Source: Lederbergia citrea
GTDB taxonomy: Bacteria > Bacillota > Bacilli > Bacillales > Bacillaceae_C
Direction of reading: 5' to 3'
NCBI RefSeq assembly: GCF_018343525.1
Contig: NZ_JAGYPH010000001.1
Span: 434,001-498,000, forward strand
Length of the DNA: 64,000 nucleotides
Part shown: piece by piece, positions 8,178-17,603 of the stretch
How the letters are laid out: each line of letters begins with the position of its first letter
Numbering within the stretch: the stretch's first letter is position 1
Notes under the pieces: generated by a model
Told to the model about the DNA's origin: nothing
The model's database searches: none
Seen by the model: the letters and a program-made list of their open reading frames with translations, nothing else
Translations under genes and position numbers: made by a program

Positions 8178-10064
8178 GTGAATAAGCTAAAAAAAGCCAA
8201 TATTACTCTGCCAGTTGCTGTCACGATTATGCTCTGGATCAAGACTTATATTGTCTATAAAACAAGCTTCAATCTTAAAATTGAAAATTTTATGCAAGAG
8301 CTTATTTTATTTATTAACCCCTTAAGTTTTTTGCTCTTTGTATTTGGGATTTCACTTTTTTTTAAAACAGAAAAATCACGAAACCGATATCTATTACTTA
8401 CTAGTTTGTTTCTAAGTTTTGTATTGTATGCGAATGTGGCCTTTTATCGCTTTTTTACGGACTTTTTAACACTGCCGGTCCTATTTCAAACGAGTAATTT
8501 TGCCGACTTAGGTGATAGTGCTGCAACAGAGATCCATTGGTTTGACTTTGTTTATTATATCGATGTCATATTTCTTTTCCTTCTATTGAAATTTAGACCA
8601 AAAGCTATGGAAATTAAACCGATAAAGAAAGCAAATCGTAGGGCTTATTTTCTTGTAGCTGCAGCCATGCTTTTCTTAAATATCGGGCTTGCTGAAACGG
8701 AACGGCCTCAATTATTGACAAGGACATTTGACAGGGAAATGCTTGTGAAAAATCTAGGAACATATAATTACCATTTATATGATATATTCCTCCAATCAAA
8801 ATCTTCTGCTCAACGTGCAATGGCAGATGGTAGTGAGTTGGTTGAGATTGATAATAATATAAGCGCTAATTTTGTAAAGCCATCCAAGAAAATGTTTGGA
8901 AAGGCCGAAGGAAAAAACCTAATTGTCATTTCCCTTGAATCATTGCAAAGCTTTGTTATCAATAATGAAGTTTATGGCGAAGAAGTAACGCCTTTTTTAA
9001 ATGATTTTATTAAAGAAAGCTTTTATTTTGACGAGTTCTACCATCAAACAGGTCAGGGTAAAACTTCAGATTCCGAATTTTTATTGGAAAATTCTTTATA
9101 TCCATTAAACCGAGGTGCGGTTTTCTTTACCCATTCGGGAAATAAATTTGATGCAATGGCTGAGAAACTCGGTAAAAAAGGCTATTTCACATCAACGATG
9201 CACGCAAATAATAAAAGCTTTTGGAATCGGGATATTATGTATGAAGCGTTGGGCTATGACTATTTTTACTCGGCGACAGATTATGATATCACCCCTGAAA
9301 ATTCAGTCGGATGGGGAATGAAGGATATACCATTCTTTGAACAATCCGCTGACTTAATGAAAACAATGCAACAACCCTTTTATACAAAAATGATCACATT
9401 AACGAATCACCATCCATTTAAGCTTGACGAAGAGGATAAGTTGATCGAAGAATATGATTCGAAAAGCGGTACGTTAAACCGCTATTTCACAACGGTCAGA
9501 TATATGGATGAAGCAGTAAAGCACTTTATCCAAAAACTGAAAGACGAAGGTCTATATGAAAATTCGATTATCGTTATGTACGGAGATCACTATGGTATAT
9601 CCGAAAATCATAATGAAGCGATGGCACAATATTTAGGCAAAGAAGTAACGCCGTTTGTAAGTGCTCAGCTTCAAAGGGTCCCATTAATCATTCATATTCC
9701 TGGTGTAACCAATAAAGGTAAAGGAAAAACAATTTCCAAAGTTAGCGGACAAATCGACTTGAAGCCAACATTGCTCCATTTGCTTGGTGTTAATACGAAA
9801 AATAATATTCAATTTGGTGAGGATATGTTTTCTAGCGACCATCGTGACTTTGTAGTATTTAGGGATGGGAGTTTTGTCACACGGAACTATGTTTACACAG
9901 CGAACACCTGCTATTCGAAAGATACAGAAGAGCCGGTAGATGATTCCTATTGTGAGCCCTTTAAAGAGAAAGCGAGGACCGAGCTTGATTATTCAGATAA
10001 AATCATTTACGGTGATTTGCTTAGGTTCTATAATAATGAAGATTATCAAAAAATAGGTAAATAA
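8178..10064 (+). CDS. yqgS: Lipoteichoic acid synthase family protein (YqgS type)
   Basis: Polymerises glycerol phosphate from phosphatidylglycerol onto a glycolipid anchor, or primes that reaction, on the outer face of the membrane. Five N-terminal membrane segments (about residues 9-180) precede a sulfatase-like extracellular domain. The nucleophile Thr296 lies in GQGKTSDSE and a metal-binding motif is at YGDHYG. 628 residues is the normal size. GTG 8178 follows AGGAGGT. Bacilli carry several paralogues (LtaS, YfnI, YqgS, YvgJ); assignment to YqgS rests on its place after glcK. Confidence 0.92.
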   Translation: MNKLKKANITLPVAVTIMLWIKTYIVYKTSFNLKIENFMQELILFINPLSFLLFVFGISLFFKTEKSRNRYLLLTSLFLSFVLYANVAFYRFFTDFLTLPVLFQTSNFADLGDSAATEIHWFDFVYYIDVIFLFLLLKFRPKAMEIKPIKKANRRAYFLVAAAMLFLNIGLAETERPQLLTRTFDREMLVKNLGTYNYHLYDIFLQSKSSAQRAMADGSELVEIDNNISANFVKPSKKMFGKAEGKNLIVISLESLQSFVINNEVYGEEVTPFLNDFIKESFYFDEFYHQTGQGKTSDSEFLLENSLYPLNRGAVFFTHSGNKFDAMAEKLGKKGYFTSTMHANNKSFWNRDIMYEALGYDYFYSATDYDITPENSVGWGMKDIPFFEQSADLMKTMQQPFYTKMITLTNHHPFKLDEEDKLIEEYDSKSGTLNRYFTTVRYMDEAVKHFIQKLKDEGLYENSIIVMYGDHYGISENHNEAMAQYLGKEVTPFVSAQLQRVPLIIHIPGVTNKGKGKTISKVSGQIDLKPTLLHLLGVNTKNNIQFGEDMFSSDHRDFVVFRDGSFVTRNYVYTANTCYSKDTEEPVDDSYCEPFKEKARTELDYSDKIIYGDLLRFYNNEDYQKIGK

Positions 10065-10065
10065 T

Positions 10066-10187
10066 AAGCTAGGCTGCCCTAAGCATAGAACGGGAACCCC
10101 GAACTTCCATATATAGTATTCTTAAAATCGTAAATACTGTATAAAAATAGTGGAGGAACCCAGTACTTATGGGTAGCTTTTTTTTTG
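10066..10187 (+). ncRNA. Candidate structured RNA ending in a strong terminator
   Basis: One long interrupted helix can be drawn: GCTGCCC (10073-10079) with GGGTAGC near 10171-10177 and AAG with CTT; CTTCCAT with GTGGAGG; and a 10-bp inner helix ATATAGTATT / AATACTGTAT. An internal loop carries the small hairpin CGGG-AAC-CCCG. Nine T follow the outer helix. It is much larger than the other terminators in this window. I could not match it to a known riboswitch or sRNA; it may only be an elaborate terminator between yqgS and yqgU. Confidence 0.45.
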
Positions 10188-10262
10188 TAAAAATGAATGA
10201 AACATTTCATGTTTTATTACGTACTAATTGTTAGTATGATAAATGAAAGGGGGGAAGTGCAT

Positions 10263-11420
10263 GTGCAATTTAGATGTTTTTTGTATGTAATGATGGTATT
10301 TATACTCGCGATCATACTTCCGGGATGTTCAAACTCCTATTCTGGTACATCTCCCTTAGCAGATCTTCCTGAAGAACAAGAGACAGAAGAGATAGTTTCG
10401 GCACAGTCAGATGTTAAGCCTTTAAATATTACTGAAGGAATATTTGAAAAAGTGTATGGATGGATCGATCAAGAAACTTTACTCTACTCATATGAAAATA
10501 ACGGTAAATATTATGTTTATTCCCATAACCTCTATAGCGGAATTTCTAAGCTTGTTTTCAGTTCGGATGCTCCTATAGTCAATATTCTTATCCATAAAGA
10601 ATCAGGAAATCTTTTTATTCACACCTCTCCTCATTCACATGCGGCAATGGTATATTTCACTGATAAAGAAGGTCATATCAATTTTTCTACACATATTGAT
10701 TCTTATGAGCTTGCCTATGAATGGAATAAAACTAATCCATCCTTAATGTTAATAACAGCCTTTTATGAAGATTGGTCTTATAAAGTCCATCAAATAAATG
10801 TACAAGCCCAAAAAGTGACAGAGTTAATTGGTTATCAGCCATTTTTAAAATGGTTCAATCAAGATCATATTCTTGAACAAGATTGGAAAGAAAATGAGGC
10901 AGCTTTCTTTGCACCCATCTGGAAAAAATCTCTATCCAATCCTACAGATAGTAGTTTATTGCAGGAAAATGTGTATCGGTTTGATGTTTTTTCAAATATT
11001 ATTATGACAATTAAAGTGCCGGAAAATAATACCGAGTTTTTCGAATATAATTTTAACGATGTCGCTTTAGAGACGGAGGTAGCAAATTTTAAGCTCCCTA
11101 ATATAACCCATTATTCGGATTGGCTAGTGCCTTTTTATGATTTCATTTATGAAGATCAACGTTTTATCACGTTTGCTCCAAAGAGCCATGGAAATGCGGA
11201 TCGTTACAATGAGGGCTATCGTTTAATTCAGCTGGCATTAACAGATCAAACAGAGTCTATATTATTCGGGGACTTGGACAATAAGCCGTTATCATGTTCA
11301 CCCGATGGCGTGCACTGTTTATACGGATACCAATTTGAACAGATACTGAATTTAGAGACAGGTGAGAAGGTTTTTCTAGTAGAGCCTGAAAAAAATAATA
11401 AAAGCGAGGCTTCCGAGTAG
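10263..11420 (+). CDS. yqgU: Lipoprotein YqgU
   Basis: 385 residues. N-terminal lipoprotein signal with a hydrophobic stretch and lipobox LPGC, so the mature protein is lipid-anchored on the outer membrane face. The rest is soluble, with repeated Trp/Tyr-rich strands such as VYGWIDQETLLYSY that suggest a beta-propeller-like fold; no catalytic motif is evident. GTG 10263 lies about 7 bases behind AAAGGGGGG; longer starts would put sequence before the signal peptide. Function unknown; named from its place after yqgS. Confidence 0.8.
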   Translation: MQFRCFLYVMMVFILAIILPGCSNSYSGTSPLADLPEEQETEEIVSAQSDVKPLNITEGIFEKVYGWIDQETLLYSYENNGKYYVYSHNLYSGISKLVFSSDAPIVNILIHKESGNLFIHTSPHSHAAMVYFTDKEGHINFSTHIDSYELAYEWNKTNPSLMLITAFYEDWSYKVHQINVQAQKVTELIGYQPFLKWFNQDHILEQDWKENEAAFFAPIWKKSLSNPTDSSLLQENVYRFDVFSNIIMTIKVPENNTEFFEYNFNDVALETEVANFKLPNITHYSDWLVPFYDFIYEDQRFITFAPKSHGNADRYNEGYRLIQLALTDQTESILFGDLDNKPLSCSPDGVHCLYGYQFEQILNLETGEKVFLVEPEKNNKSEASE

Positions 11421-11434
11421 GTAGCTTCGCTTTT
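11399..11434. terminator. Bidirectional terminator between yqgU and yqgW
   Basis: AAAGCGA / TCGCTTT stem with inner GCT/AGC, A run on the left and T run on the right; it overlaps the yqgU stop codon. Confidence 0.75.
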
Positions 11435-11441
11435 AATGTTT

Positions 11442-11612
11442 TTATGGAAGTGTGTCCGGAAGACCAAGTAAGGTCATGATGGAGAAGAACCCGAATACGG
11501 CAACCGCTCCTGCTCCAAAAAGGATTCCAAGAGGATTTTTGTTTTTAAACGCACTGATTGTACCAAAGACTGCAAGTAAGGCAACTAAAAGAAAAATAAT
11601 GGCTGTGCCCAT
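11442..11612 (-). CDS. yqgW: Small membrane protein, DUF2759 family (YqgW)
   Basis: 56 residues: MGTAIIFLLVALLAVFGT, a short basic loop (KNKNPLG), then a second hydrophobic segment with VFGFFSIMTLLG and the end GLPDTLP. Two membrane segments. GAAGGGAG stands 8 bases before the ATG on the minus strand. The pattern and the position beside yqgU/yqgX fit DUF2759 proteins of bacilli. It lies opposite a longer plus-strand frame, which has no ribosome site and no recognisable protein. Function unknown. Confidence 0.8.
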   Translation of the reverse strand: MGTAIIFLLVALLAVFGTISAFKNKNPLGILFGAGAVAVFGFFSIMTLLGLPDTLP

Positions 11613-11845
11613 TAAAAAAACTCCCTTCTACGAAAATGTCAAATATTTGCTATGTAATAGGAATGGTTACGCTCTTACATATTTTAAAGCTTTTTTTCCA
11701 TTTTGTCGAGCAGTAAAAGTGACACTTGTATGACTACGTATCCATAGTATACACAAATAATGAATCCTCATCAAAGAATCAAATCTTTTTGTTCCTAGTG
11801 CCTTCATGGTAAAATTGGGCAAACGAGAAAAGTGAGGAATGATTC

Positions 11846-12475
11846 ATGAAATGGAAACAAATTCCCTTAGGACCTTTGCAGACAAACTGTTACCTACTTT
11901 ATAATGAAGAAGGTAAATGCATCATCTTTGATCCTGGAGCAGAAGGGGCATCACTTAATGATTTTCTAATCGAACAGGGATTCACACCTCTTGCGATCGT
12001 AATGACACATGCCCATTTTGATCATATTGGCGCGATTGATGCAGTACGTGATCAGTGGGATATCCCAGTCTATATTCACGAACTCGAGGCCGAGTGGTTA
12101 ACAAATCCAAGCTTGAACGGTTCTGCCCGCTATGGTGCGAATATTACAGCGAAGGCAGCCGAGCATCAGCTCTCGGAGGAAAAAAAATTAAGCATTGGAC
12201 CCTTTTCATTAAATCTCTTCCATACACCGGGCCATTCACCAGGCAGTATTTCTTATTATTCCGAGGAAGCAAATGTCGTGTTTGCTGGTGATACGCTTTT
12301 TCAAGGCAGCATCGGTAGAACAGATTTACCTGGTGGGAGCCATAGCCAGTTACTTAAGAGCATAAGTGAAAAATTATTAATCTTACCTGAGGATACGGTT
12401 GTCCTCTCAGGCCATGGACCTGCAACAACAATTAGCAGTGAAAAGTCGAATAATCCTTTCCTTACAGGTATTTAA
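11846..12475 (+). CDS. yqgX: Metallo-beta-lactamase-fold hydrolase YqgX
   Basis: 209 residues. Binuclear metal motif HAHFDH with His55, His57, Asp59 and His60, followed by GHSPGS and GDTLFQGSIGRTD, as in glyoxalase-II-like enzymes. Family members hydrolyse thioesters or related bonds in the cytosol; the natural substrate here is not known. Start ATG 11846 behind GTGAGGA. The stop is followed at once by the second REP-like repeat. Confidence 0.9.
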   Translation: MKWKQIPLGPLQTNCYLLYNEEGKCIIFDPGAEGASLNDFLIEQGFTPLAIVMTHAHFDHIGAIDAVRDQWDIPVYIHELEAEWLTNPSLNGSARYGANITAKAAEHQLSEEKKLSIGPFSLNLFHTPGHSPGSISYYSEEANVVFAGDTLFQGSIGRTDLPGGSHSQLLKSISEKLLILPEDTVVLSGHGPATTISSEKSNNPFLTGI

Positions 12476-12479
12476 TGAA

Positions 12480-12662
12480 GAAAAGCGCAAGCGCCTTGAT
12501 CTAGGATGAACGGCTAAGACCGCCACATCCTGTGGCAACGCCGTCCTGACCCGCATCCTGCGGGCCTCCGACAAGCAAATGTTCTGAGACAAAAAAGTCC
12601 GGTCTTGACTTTTATTGGCGAAAGGCATTTTGACCTCGAGGGGCTAGGCGCTGGAGCTGGAC
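12480..12662 (+). repeat. REP-like Bacillaceae repeat, copy 2
   Basis: Begins GAAAAGCGCAAGCGCC and ends GGGGCTAGGCGCTGGAGC, the same ends as copy 1, with a different, longer inside that itself forms hairpins (CACATCCTGTGG, CCCGCATCCTGCGGG). It starts 5 bases after the yqgX stop codon. Confidence 0.8.
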
Positions 12663-12665
12663 GAT

Positions 12666-12701
12666 AAAAAAGCTTCCGGATAATATCCGGAAGCTTTTTT
12701 C
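12666..12701. terminator. Bidirectional terminator between yqgX and yqgY
   Basis: Perfect inverted repeat AGCTTCCGGAT / ATCCGGAAGCT with a 3-base loop, six A on one side and six T on the other. Confidence 0.9.
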
Positions 12702-12711
12702 GTTTCGTGTT

Positions 12712-12954
12712 TTACAGTCCTCCGCCAGGTGGCATTAGGAACAATGTATAGTATGTAAATCCAGCAAAGAACACCGATAAATATGCGCCAAATACATACA
12801 TATACATCCGTTCAGAAAGTCTTAAATAACTAAGAAGTATAAAGAATCCCGTTTGTCCGAGAAAAAGCAAAGCGGTTTTGTCCATGCCGCCGAGATAAAA
12901 CATAATTGCAAAAATACCAGTCCAAAAACCCAAACCTCTATACATACGATCCAT
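12712..12954 (-). CDS. yqgY: DUF2626 membrane protein YqgY
   Basis: 80 residues with three hydrophobic stretches and the family features MDRMYRGLGFWTGI at the start and MPPGGGL at the end. An integral membrane protein of unknown function, conserved in bacilli at this place between yqgX and the comG region. An AGGAGGG-like site precedes the ATG. Confidence 0.85.
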   Translation of the reverse strand: MDRMYRGLGFWTGIFAIMFYLGGMDKTALLFLGQTGFFILLSYLRLSERMYMYVFGAYLSVFFAGFTYYTLFLMPPGGGL

Positions 12955-13092
12955 ATGTATCCCTCCTTTGCAGCCAGTTGTCCATCAATACCTTATTATA
13001 AAGGATAAATATCTCTAAAGTAAATATATGAGCTGCCTAGTTTGTGACGAAAGCGTGATAAAGGGGTGGCCAGCTCTTTTTTAGTATACCGT

Positions 13093-13128
13093 ATTTTTGA
13101 AAATAATAATAATAATTTATTATTTTTT
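13093..13128 (+). promoter_or_regulatory. AT-rich dyad upstream of comGA (possible ComK site)
   Basis: AAATAATAA (from 13101) and TTTATTATTT (to about 13125) form an AT-only inverted repeat about 75 bases before comGA. ComK boxes have the form A4-N5-T4; no exact box is present, so this is only a candidate. Confidence 0.3.
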
Positions 13129-13196
13129 GAAGGAGAATGCGGAAAGTTGTCGAATATGGTTAATTAGATAAAATAAAAGGTGGTGTTTTATGAAAA

Positions 13197-14258
13197 ATGA
13201 GCATTGAAAAAACAGCGGATCTTCTTCTTTCCCAAGCCCTGCATTTTGAAGCTTCGGACATCCATATTACTCCTCGCTCTAAAGATTATCTTGTCCAGTT
13301 CCGTATTCATGGATTATTAAGCCCAATAAAAAAAATTCCTCCTAAATTGGGAGAAAGGCTTATTTCCCACTTGAAATTTTTAGCTTCAATGGATATTAGT
13401 GAAAAAAGAAAGCCCCAAAGCGGTTCGCTCCAGTCATATTTCGCAGGTAAATATACATCACTAAGAATTTCCTCATTACCGACAGCCCGTGCAAAAGAAA
13501 GTATCGTTATTCGGATCCTCCCTCAAACGAAAGCATTACCTCATAATAAGTTAGCTCTTTTCCCTGCCAATACAAATCTACTTACACAATTAATGGTTCA
13601 AGCACATGGCATGATTATTTTTACAGGACCGACTGGAAGCGGAAAAACGTCAACGATGTATTCGCTTGCTGAATATTGTTCAGTAAATATTAATCGCCAT
13701 GTTGTTACTCTTGAGGACCCAGTGGAAAAGAAAAGTGATTTACTGCAACAAGTCCAAGTGAATGAAAAAGCGGGACTCTCTTTTAGCACGGGATTGAAAG
13801 CAATTTTACGACATGATCCCGACATTATTCTTATTGGGGAAATACGTGATGCGGAAACAGCTAAGATCGCTATTCGTGCGGCTATGACAGGTCATTTAGT
13901 TTTATCGAGCTTGCATACTAGGGATGCGAAAGGGGCTATTTTTAGGCTTTTGGAGTTTGGTGTGAAATATCATGAATTAGAGCAAACATTGCTAGCTATA
14001 ACCGCTCAAAGGTTAGTTTCCATCATTTGTCCGTTTTGTGGTCCCGTATGCTCAAAGTATTGCTCTAGCCTTAGTCATGCAAAAAGAAGAGGAGTATTCG
14101 AGATCCTTCATGGCAGCGCGCTCCGCAAAGCTATAGAAAGTGTTAAGGGAGGGGGTGAGATTTCCCGATACACAACTCTTCAAAATTTAATTAGAAAGGG
14201 GATCGCACTTGGATACTTATCCCATGAGGAGTATGAGCGCTGGATTATTGAGCAATAA
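13197..14258 (+). CDS. comGA: Competence pseudopilus ATPase ComGA
   Basis: Cytoplasmic secretion ATPase that drives assembly of the DNA-uptake pseudopilus. Walker A GPTGSGKT at 144-151, Walker B with LIGEIRDAET, and the conserved TGHLVLSSLHT. A tetra-cysteine zinc motif (Cys278, 281, 285, 289) follows. 353 residues, the usual length. The ribosome site AAAGGTGG stands about 11 bases before ATG 13197; an ATG at 13190 opens only a five-codon frame. First gene of the comGA-GG operon. Confidence 0.95.
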   Translation: MSIEKTADLLLSQALHFEASDIHITPRSKDYLVQFRIHGLLSPIKKIPPKLGERLISHLKFLASMDISEKRKPQSGSLQSYFAGKYTSLRISSLPTARAKESIVIRILPQTKALPHNKLALFPANTNLLTQLMVQAHGMIIFTGPTGSGKTSTMYSLAEYCSVNINRHVVTLEDPVEKKSDLLQQVQVNEKAGLSFSTGLKAILRHDPDIILIGEIRDAETAKIAIRAAMTGHLVLSSLHTRDAKGAIFRLLEFGVKYHELEQTLLAITAQRLVSIICPFCGPVCSKYCSSLSHAKRRGVFEILHGSALRKAIESVKGGGEISRYTTLQNLIRKGIALGYLSHEEYERWIIEQ

Positions 14259-15279
14259 GAAAAAAATGAACATAAAAGAACAGGGGCTTTTTCTTGTTAG
14301 GGCAAGCGATATGCTTAATAATGGCTTTACTTTATTGGAAGTTCTCGAGTTTTTAGGCAAACTTGATCGTAAGAAAAGTGAAATGTTTCAATCATTGATT
14401 CATGGATTACAAAAAGGTCAGCCAATTTACGAAGTTTTTCTTTCACATTATTTTGACAGCCAGGTGTGTGCGCAAATGTTTTTTGCGGAAAAGCATGGCT
14501 ATTTATCCGCTGCCCTCCAGGAATCTGGAAAGTATTTAATGCGAAAAGATGAAGAACGGAAGAAATTGCTGAAGATCCTACAATATCCGATTATCCTGTT
14601 GATTGTCCTCATCTTTGTTGCCATACTTCTAAAATCCATGCTTTTGCCGCGTTTCCAACTACTTTATGGCTCAATGGGCTACGAGCCTAGTTCGGGTATT
14701 AAACTCGTCCTTCACCTTATGCAGAATACTCCGTACTACTTTTTGTCTATATCCTTTTTAATCTTCGCCACGATAATCATGACCAAATTGATATTTCGTA
14801 AAAAAACCGCTTTAGAGATCGCCGAATTCTATTCCTCTCTCCCGTTTATCAAATCCTTTTACACACTATATCAAACAATCTTCCTTTCCAGAGAGTGGAG
14901 TTTTTTGCTGAAAAGTGGATTTTCCATGAATGAGATTATTGCCATTATGGAAACCCAAAATTTCAGGCCGTTACTACGAGAAACTGCGGAGGAATTAAAG
15001 AAAATGCTCCTTCTAGGCTATTCTTTTTCTGATGCTTTATCCAATATCAGTTTTATTGAAAATGAAATGGTTTTGATTGTCGCGCATGGTGAACAAAACG
15101 GACGCTTAGATAATGAACTGCTTTACTACAGTAATATTTGCATGCAGCAGCTAGAAGCAAAGACGATGAAAATTCTTTTAGTCGTTCAGCCGATTATTTT
15201 CTCATTTATTGGGCTAATGGTTGCAGTAATTTACATGTCAATTTTTTTTCCGATGTTTCAAATAATCGAATCTATTTAA
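14209..15279 (+). CDS. comGB: Competence pseudopilus membrane protein ComGB
   Basis: Polytopic inner-membrane platform protein of the type II secretion F family, on which ComGA acts. Three long hydrophobic segments lie near residues 125-145, 180-195 and 325-350, in the usual arrangement. TTG 14209 has AAAGGGG 7 bases before it but overlaps comGA by 50 bp; ATG 14266 or TTG 14248 would give a length nearer the family norm, so the N-terminus is uncertain. Confidence 0.9.
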   Translation: MDTYPMRSMSAGLLSNKKKMNIKEQGLFLVRASDMLNNGFTLLEVLEFLGKLDRKKSEMFQSLIHGLQKGQPIYEVFLSHYFDSQVCAQMFFAEKHGYLSAALQESGKYLMRKDEERKKLLKILQYPIILLIVLIFVAILLKSMLLPRFQLLYGSMGYEPSSGIKLVLHLMQNTPYYFLSISFLIFATIIMTKLIFRKKTALEIAEFYSSLPFIKSFYTLYQTIFLSREWSFLLKSGFSMNEIIAIMETQNFRPLLRETAEELKKMLLLGYSFSDALSNISFIENEMVLIVAHGEQNGRLDNELLYYSNICMQQLEAKTMKILLVVQPIIFSFIGLMVAVIYMSIFFPMFQIIESI

Positions 15280-15298
15280 AAAGGAGAGGTATAAGAAA

Positions 15299-15625
15299 AT
15301 GAAGAAACTTATGATTAATAACGAACGAGGATTTACATTAATTGAAATGATGATTGTTTTGTTAGTCATCACAATTATATTACTAGTTGCCTTGCCGAAT
15401 GTCACAAAGCATAGTTCTTCTATCAATGACAAAGGCTGCAAAGCTCTAGTTCAGATGGTACAAGGACAAGTTCAGGCATACTATATGGATAAACAAACAT
15501 ATCCAAGTAGCCTAGAAGAACTGAAAACAGACGATTATTTAAAAGGATCCAATCTAGTTTGCTCAAATGGAAATCCACTTTCGATAGATGGTAAAGGAAA
15601 TGTTATTGTCACAGATTCGAAATGA
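15299..15625 (+). CDS. comGC: Major pseudopilin ComGC
   Basis: Main subunit of the competence pseudopilus. Prepilin-peptidase site G|FTLIE with the conserved Glu5 after the cut, then a hydrophobic helix (MMIVLLVITIILLVALP) and a small C-terminal domain with two Cys that may form a disulfide. 108 residues. AAAGGAGAGG precedes the ATG. Confidence 0.95.
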   Translation: MKKLMINNERGFTLIEMMIVLLVITIILLVALPNVTKHSSSINDKGCKALVQMVQGQVQAYYMDKQTYPSSLEELKTDDYLKGSNLVCSNGNPLSIDGKGNVIVTDSK

Positions 15626-16076
15626 ATTTTTAAGGCTTTCAAATGGTCACAAGGAAAATGGATTTACGTTATTAGAAATATTAATTGTTATATGTGTGAT
15701 GACAGTGTTACTTTCATTTAGTTTTTTTACAATTAAATCTTTCTCTGAGCTCATGCAAAAAAGAGCTTTTATTTCACAAATACAATCCGATTTATATTAT
15801 GCACATTCTTATGCTCTTAGCAGACGGGAAACGGTTACAGTCAGATTTTCTATATTAAGTAATCAATATGAAGCTATTTCTGGCCACTCCAGAGAAATTA
15901 TCGTGCAAAGAAAAATACCTAAGCCAATTAAGTTGGAAAACAGCAATGTTCCAAGCTTTATCATCACCCCTGAAGGAAATGTATCTAATTTCGGAACTGT
16001 TTTTTTTCGTCTAAACGATAAAAGATTGAAGCTAACATTTTTTATCGGAAGGGGGAGATTCCTTGTACAGGAATGA
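15606..16076 (+). CDS. comGD: Minor pseudopilin ComGD
   Basis: Contains the prepilin site NG|FTLLE followed by a hydrophobic segment. TTG 15606 was chosen because AAAGGA (15593-15598) lies 7 bases before it; it overlaps comGC by 20 bp. About 156 residues, usual for ComGD. Exported and processed by ComC, it helps form the pseudopilus tip complex. Confidence 0.9.
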   Translation: MSQIRNEFLRLSNGHKENGFTLLEILIVICVMTVLLSFSFFTIKSFSELMQKRAFISQIQSDLYYAHSYALSRRETVTVRFSILSNQYEAISGHSREIIVQRKIPKPIKLENSNVPSFIITPEGNVSNFGTVFFRLNDKRLKLTFFIGRGRFLVQE

Positions 16077-16371
16077 ATCTGGTTTCACTTTTTTAGAAGG
16101 CCTCATTGCACTAGGCTTGATGTTTCTCTTATGTGCATCCTTATTTCCTCTCATGATCCACATGCTTTCCAATTTACAAGAAGGGAAGAAAGAGTTGGTT
16201 GCTTTCCGGCTATTATACGAGCATGTCGAACAACAGAAACCGATAGAGGAAAAAACAAGTGAGAACAGGATTTCAAGAAATATTCATTATCAGCTTTTAA
16301 TGGAAAAGGTTGGTGTTGAAAAATGGAAAGCATGTGTCACTTATGAGGACCAAAAAAAATGTATTGAATAA
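16063..16371 (+). CDS. comGE: Minor pseudopilin ComGE
   Basis: 102 residues with SG|FTFLE and a hydrophobic helix after it. TTG start behind GGAAGGGGGAG; overlaps the end of comGD. Identified by prepilin site, size and place in the operon; sequence conservation in this family is low. Confidence 0.85.
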   Translation: MYRNESGFTFLEGLIALGLMFLLCASLFPLMIHMLSNLQEGKKELVAFRLLYEHVEQQKPIEEKTSENRISRNIHYQLLMEKVGVEKWKACVTYEDQKKCIE

Positions 16372-16786
16372 TCAAACTGGCTTTACATTGATCGAAGCCA
16401 TGATGGTTATGGTTATTTTGTCGATAGTGATGGGATTGATCCCACTTGTATTCCAAGGTTTTGCTGCAATTGATCGTACGATTGCAGTTGAAGAGGATTA
16501 CGAGTGGAACCTCTTCCTTATCCAACTTCGGGATGAACTGAGAGATCATGACCGCCTATTGATTTACAAAAATCGAATTTTCATAGAGAAACATAATCAA
16601 TCTATTCTCTATGAATCATACGGAGATGTATTGAGGCGGAGAGTGAATAATTTAGGACACGAAATTGTCCTCCAGAAAATAAACACGATAAGATTTTCTG
16701 AAAATGGACAAGTACTTTTCCTTAACGTAGATTTTTTAAGTGGAACGAAAGAGGAAGCGCAATTTTTTATTATGGGAGTGAAATGA
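16343..16786 (+). CDS. comGF: Minor pseudopilin ComGF
   Basis: Prepilin site TG|FTLIEAM and a hydrophobic helix, then a mixed domain of about 110 residues. Start uncertain: ATG 16343 has a weak ribosome site; the frame is open back to TTG 16310. Both overlap comGE, as is common in this operon. Confidence 0.85.
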   Translation: MRTKKNVLNNQTGFTLIEAMMVMVILSIVMGLIPLVFQGFAAIDRTIAVEEDYEWNLFLIQLRDELRDHDRLLIYKNRIFIEKHNQSILYESYGDVLRRRVNNLGHEIVLQKINTIRFSENGQVLFLNVDFLSGTKEEAQFFIMGVK

Positions 16787-17034
16787 TTATTAAAAATGAA
16801 AAAGGTGTTGTTTATCCCGTAGCTTTGTTAGTTGCTTCAATTGCTTTTTTAGTAATTTTTGAAGCGTCACTTATCTATGTATCACAATTGGGTTATGTGA
16901 CAGAAATAAAGAATTATTATCAACGAGAAATCAAGGAATCACTGGCCCAAAAAAGCAAGATGCCTAAAGATGATGCCCATTTGATTTTGGATTATAATCT
17001 ATATATAGATTCCAATGTGGAAATGAAAGAATAA
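16783..17034 (+). CDS. comGG: ComGG
   Basis: 83 residues, begins MIIKNEKGVVYPVALL with a single hydrophobic segment, as in ComGG, the last gene of comG. ATG overlaps the comGF stop (ATGA), so translation is probably coupled. No FTLIE motif, which is usual for ComGG. It is shorter than the B. subtilis protein. Confidence 0.8.
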   Translation: MIIKNEKGVVYPVALLVASIAFLVIFEASLIYVSQLGYVTEIKNYYQREIKESLAQKSKMPKDDAHLILDYNLYIDSNVEMKE

Positions 17035-17047
17035 GAGGTGGATGAAA

Positions 17048-17566
17048 TTGCAACAAGAATCACTTTATTTGATTGGATTTATGGGGGCTGGAAAAACATC
17101 AGTTGGAAATTTATTGGGTGATATGTGCGGCCTTGCCGTTATTGATACTGATCAAGTAATCGAGAAACAGGAGAACATGCCAATTCGTGATCTATTTGAA
17201 CGTCATGGAGAGGCGTATTTTCGGGAGTTAGAAACCGATGTTTTACAAAAGTTAGCCAATGGAGGGGCGGGGGCTCCAGCGATCATAACTACTGGCGGAG
17301 GAATTATCTTAAAAGAAAAAAATCGGCAATTACTAAAAGAAAGTGGCAGAACTATTTTTTTACAATGTAATCCTAAAGTAGTGGTTGAAAGGCTCCAACA
17401 AGATACCACTAGGCCGTTAATAAAAAATAAGACGATAGAGGAAATTAACCATATGTATCAGATGCGTCTGCCATTATACTTAGAGTGTGCAATAACCTCC
17501 ATTGACACTTCCGCTCAGTCGATTAAAGAAGTTGCAGAATCCATTAAGCTCCGAATGAATATATAA
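17048..17566 (+). CDS. aroK: Shikimate kinase
   Basis: Phosphorylates shikimate to shikimate-3-phosphate, step five of the chorismate pathway. Walker A GFMGAGKTS at 10-18, the acceptor-site residues DTD and FRELE, and the lid RPL. TTG 17048 lies 6 bases behind GAGGTGG, whereas ATG 17042 touches that site. 172 residues. It lies directly behind comGG. Confidence 0.94.
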   Translation: MQQESLYLIGFMGAGKTSVGNLLGDMCGLAVIDTDQVIEKQENMPIRDLFERHGEAYFRELETDVLQKLANGGAGAPAIITTGGGIILKEKNRQLLKESGRTIFLQCNPKVVVERLQQDTTRPLIKNKTIEEINHMYQMRLPLYLECAITSIDTSAQSIKEVAESIKLRMNI

Positions 17567-17603
17567 GATTTGGCTATACTTCCTATTAAAGGAAGGTGAA
17601 TAG

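Noticed and set aside
11452..11733. 93-codon plus-strand frame after yqgU
   Set aside because: It is antisense to yqgW, has no ribosome site and its translation looks random.
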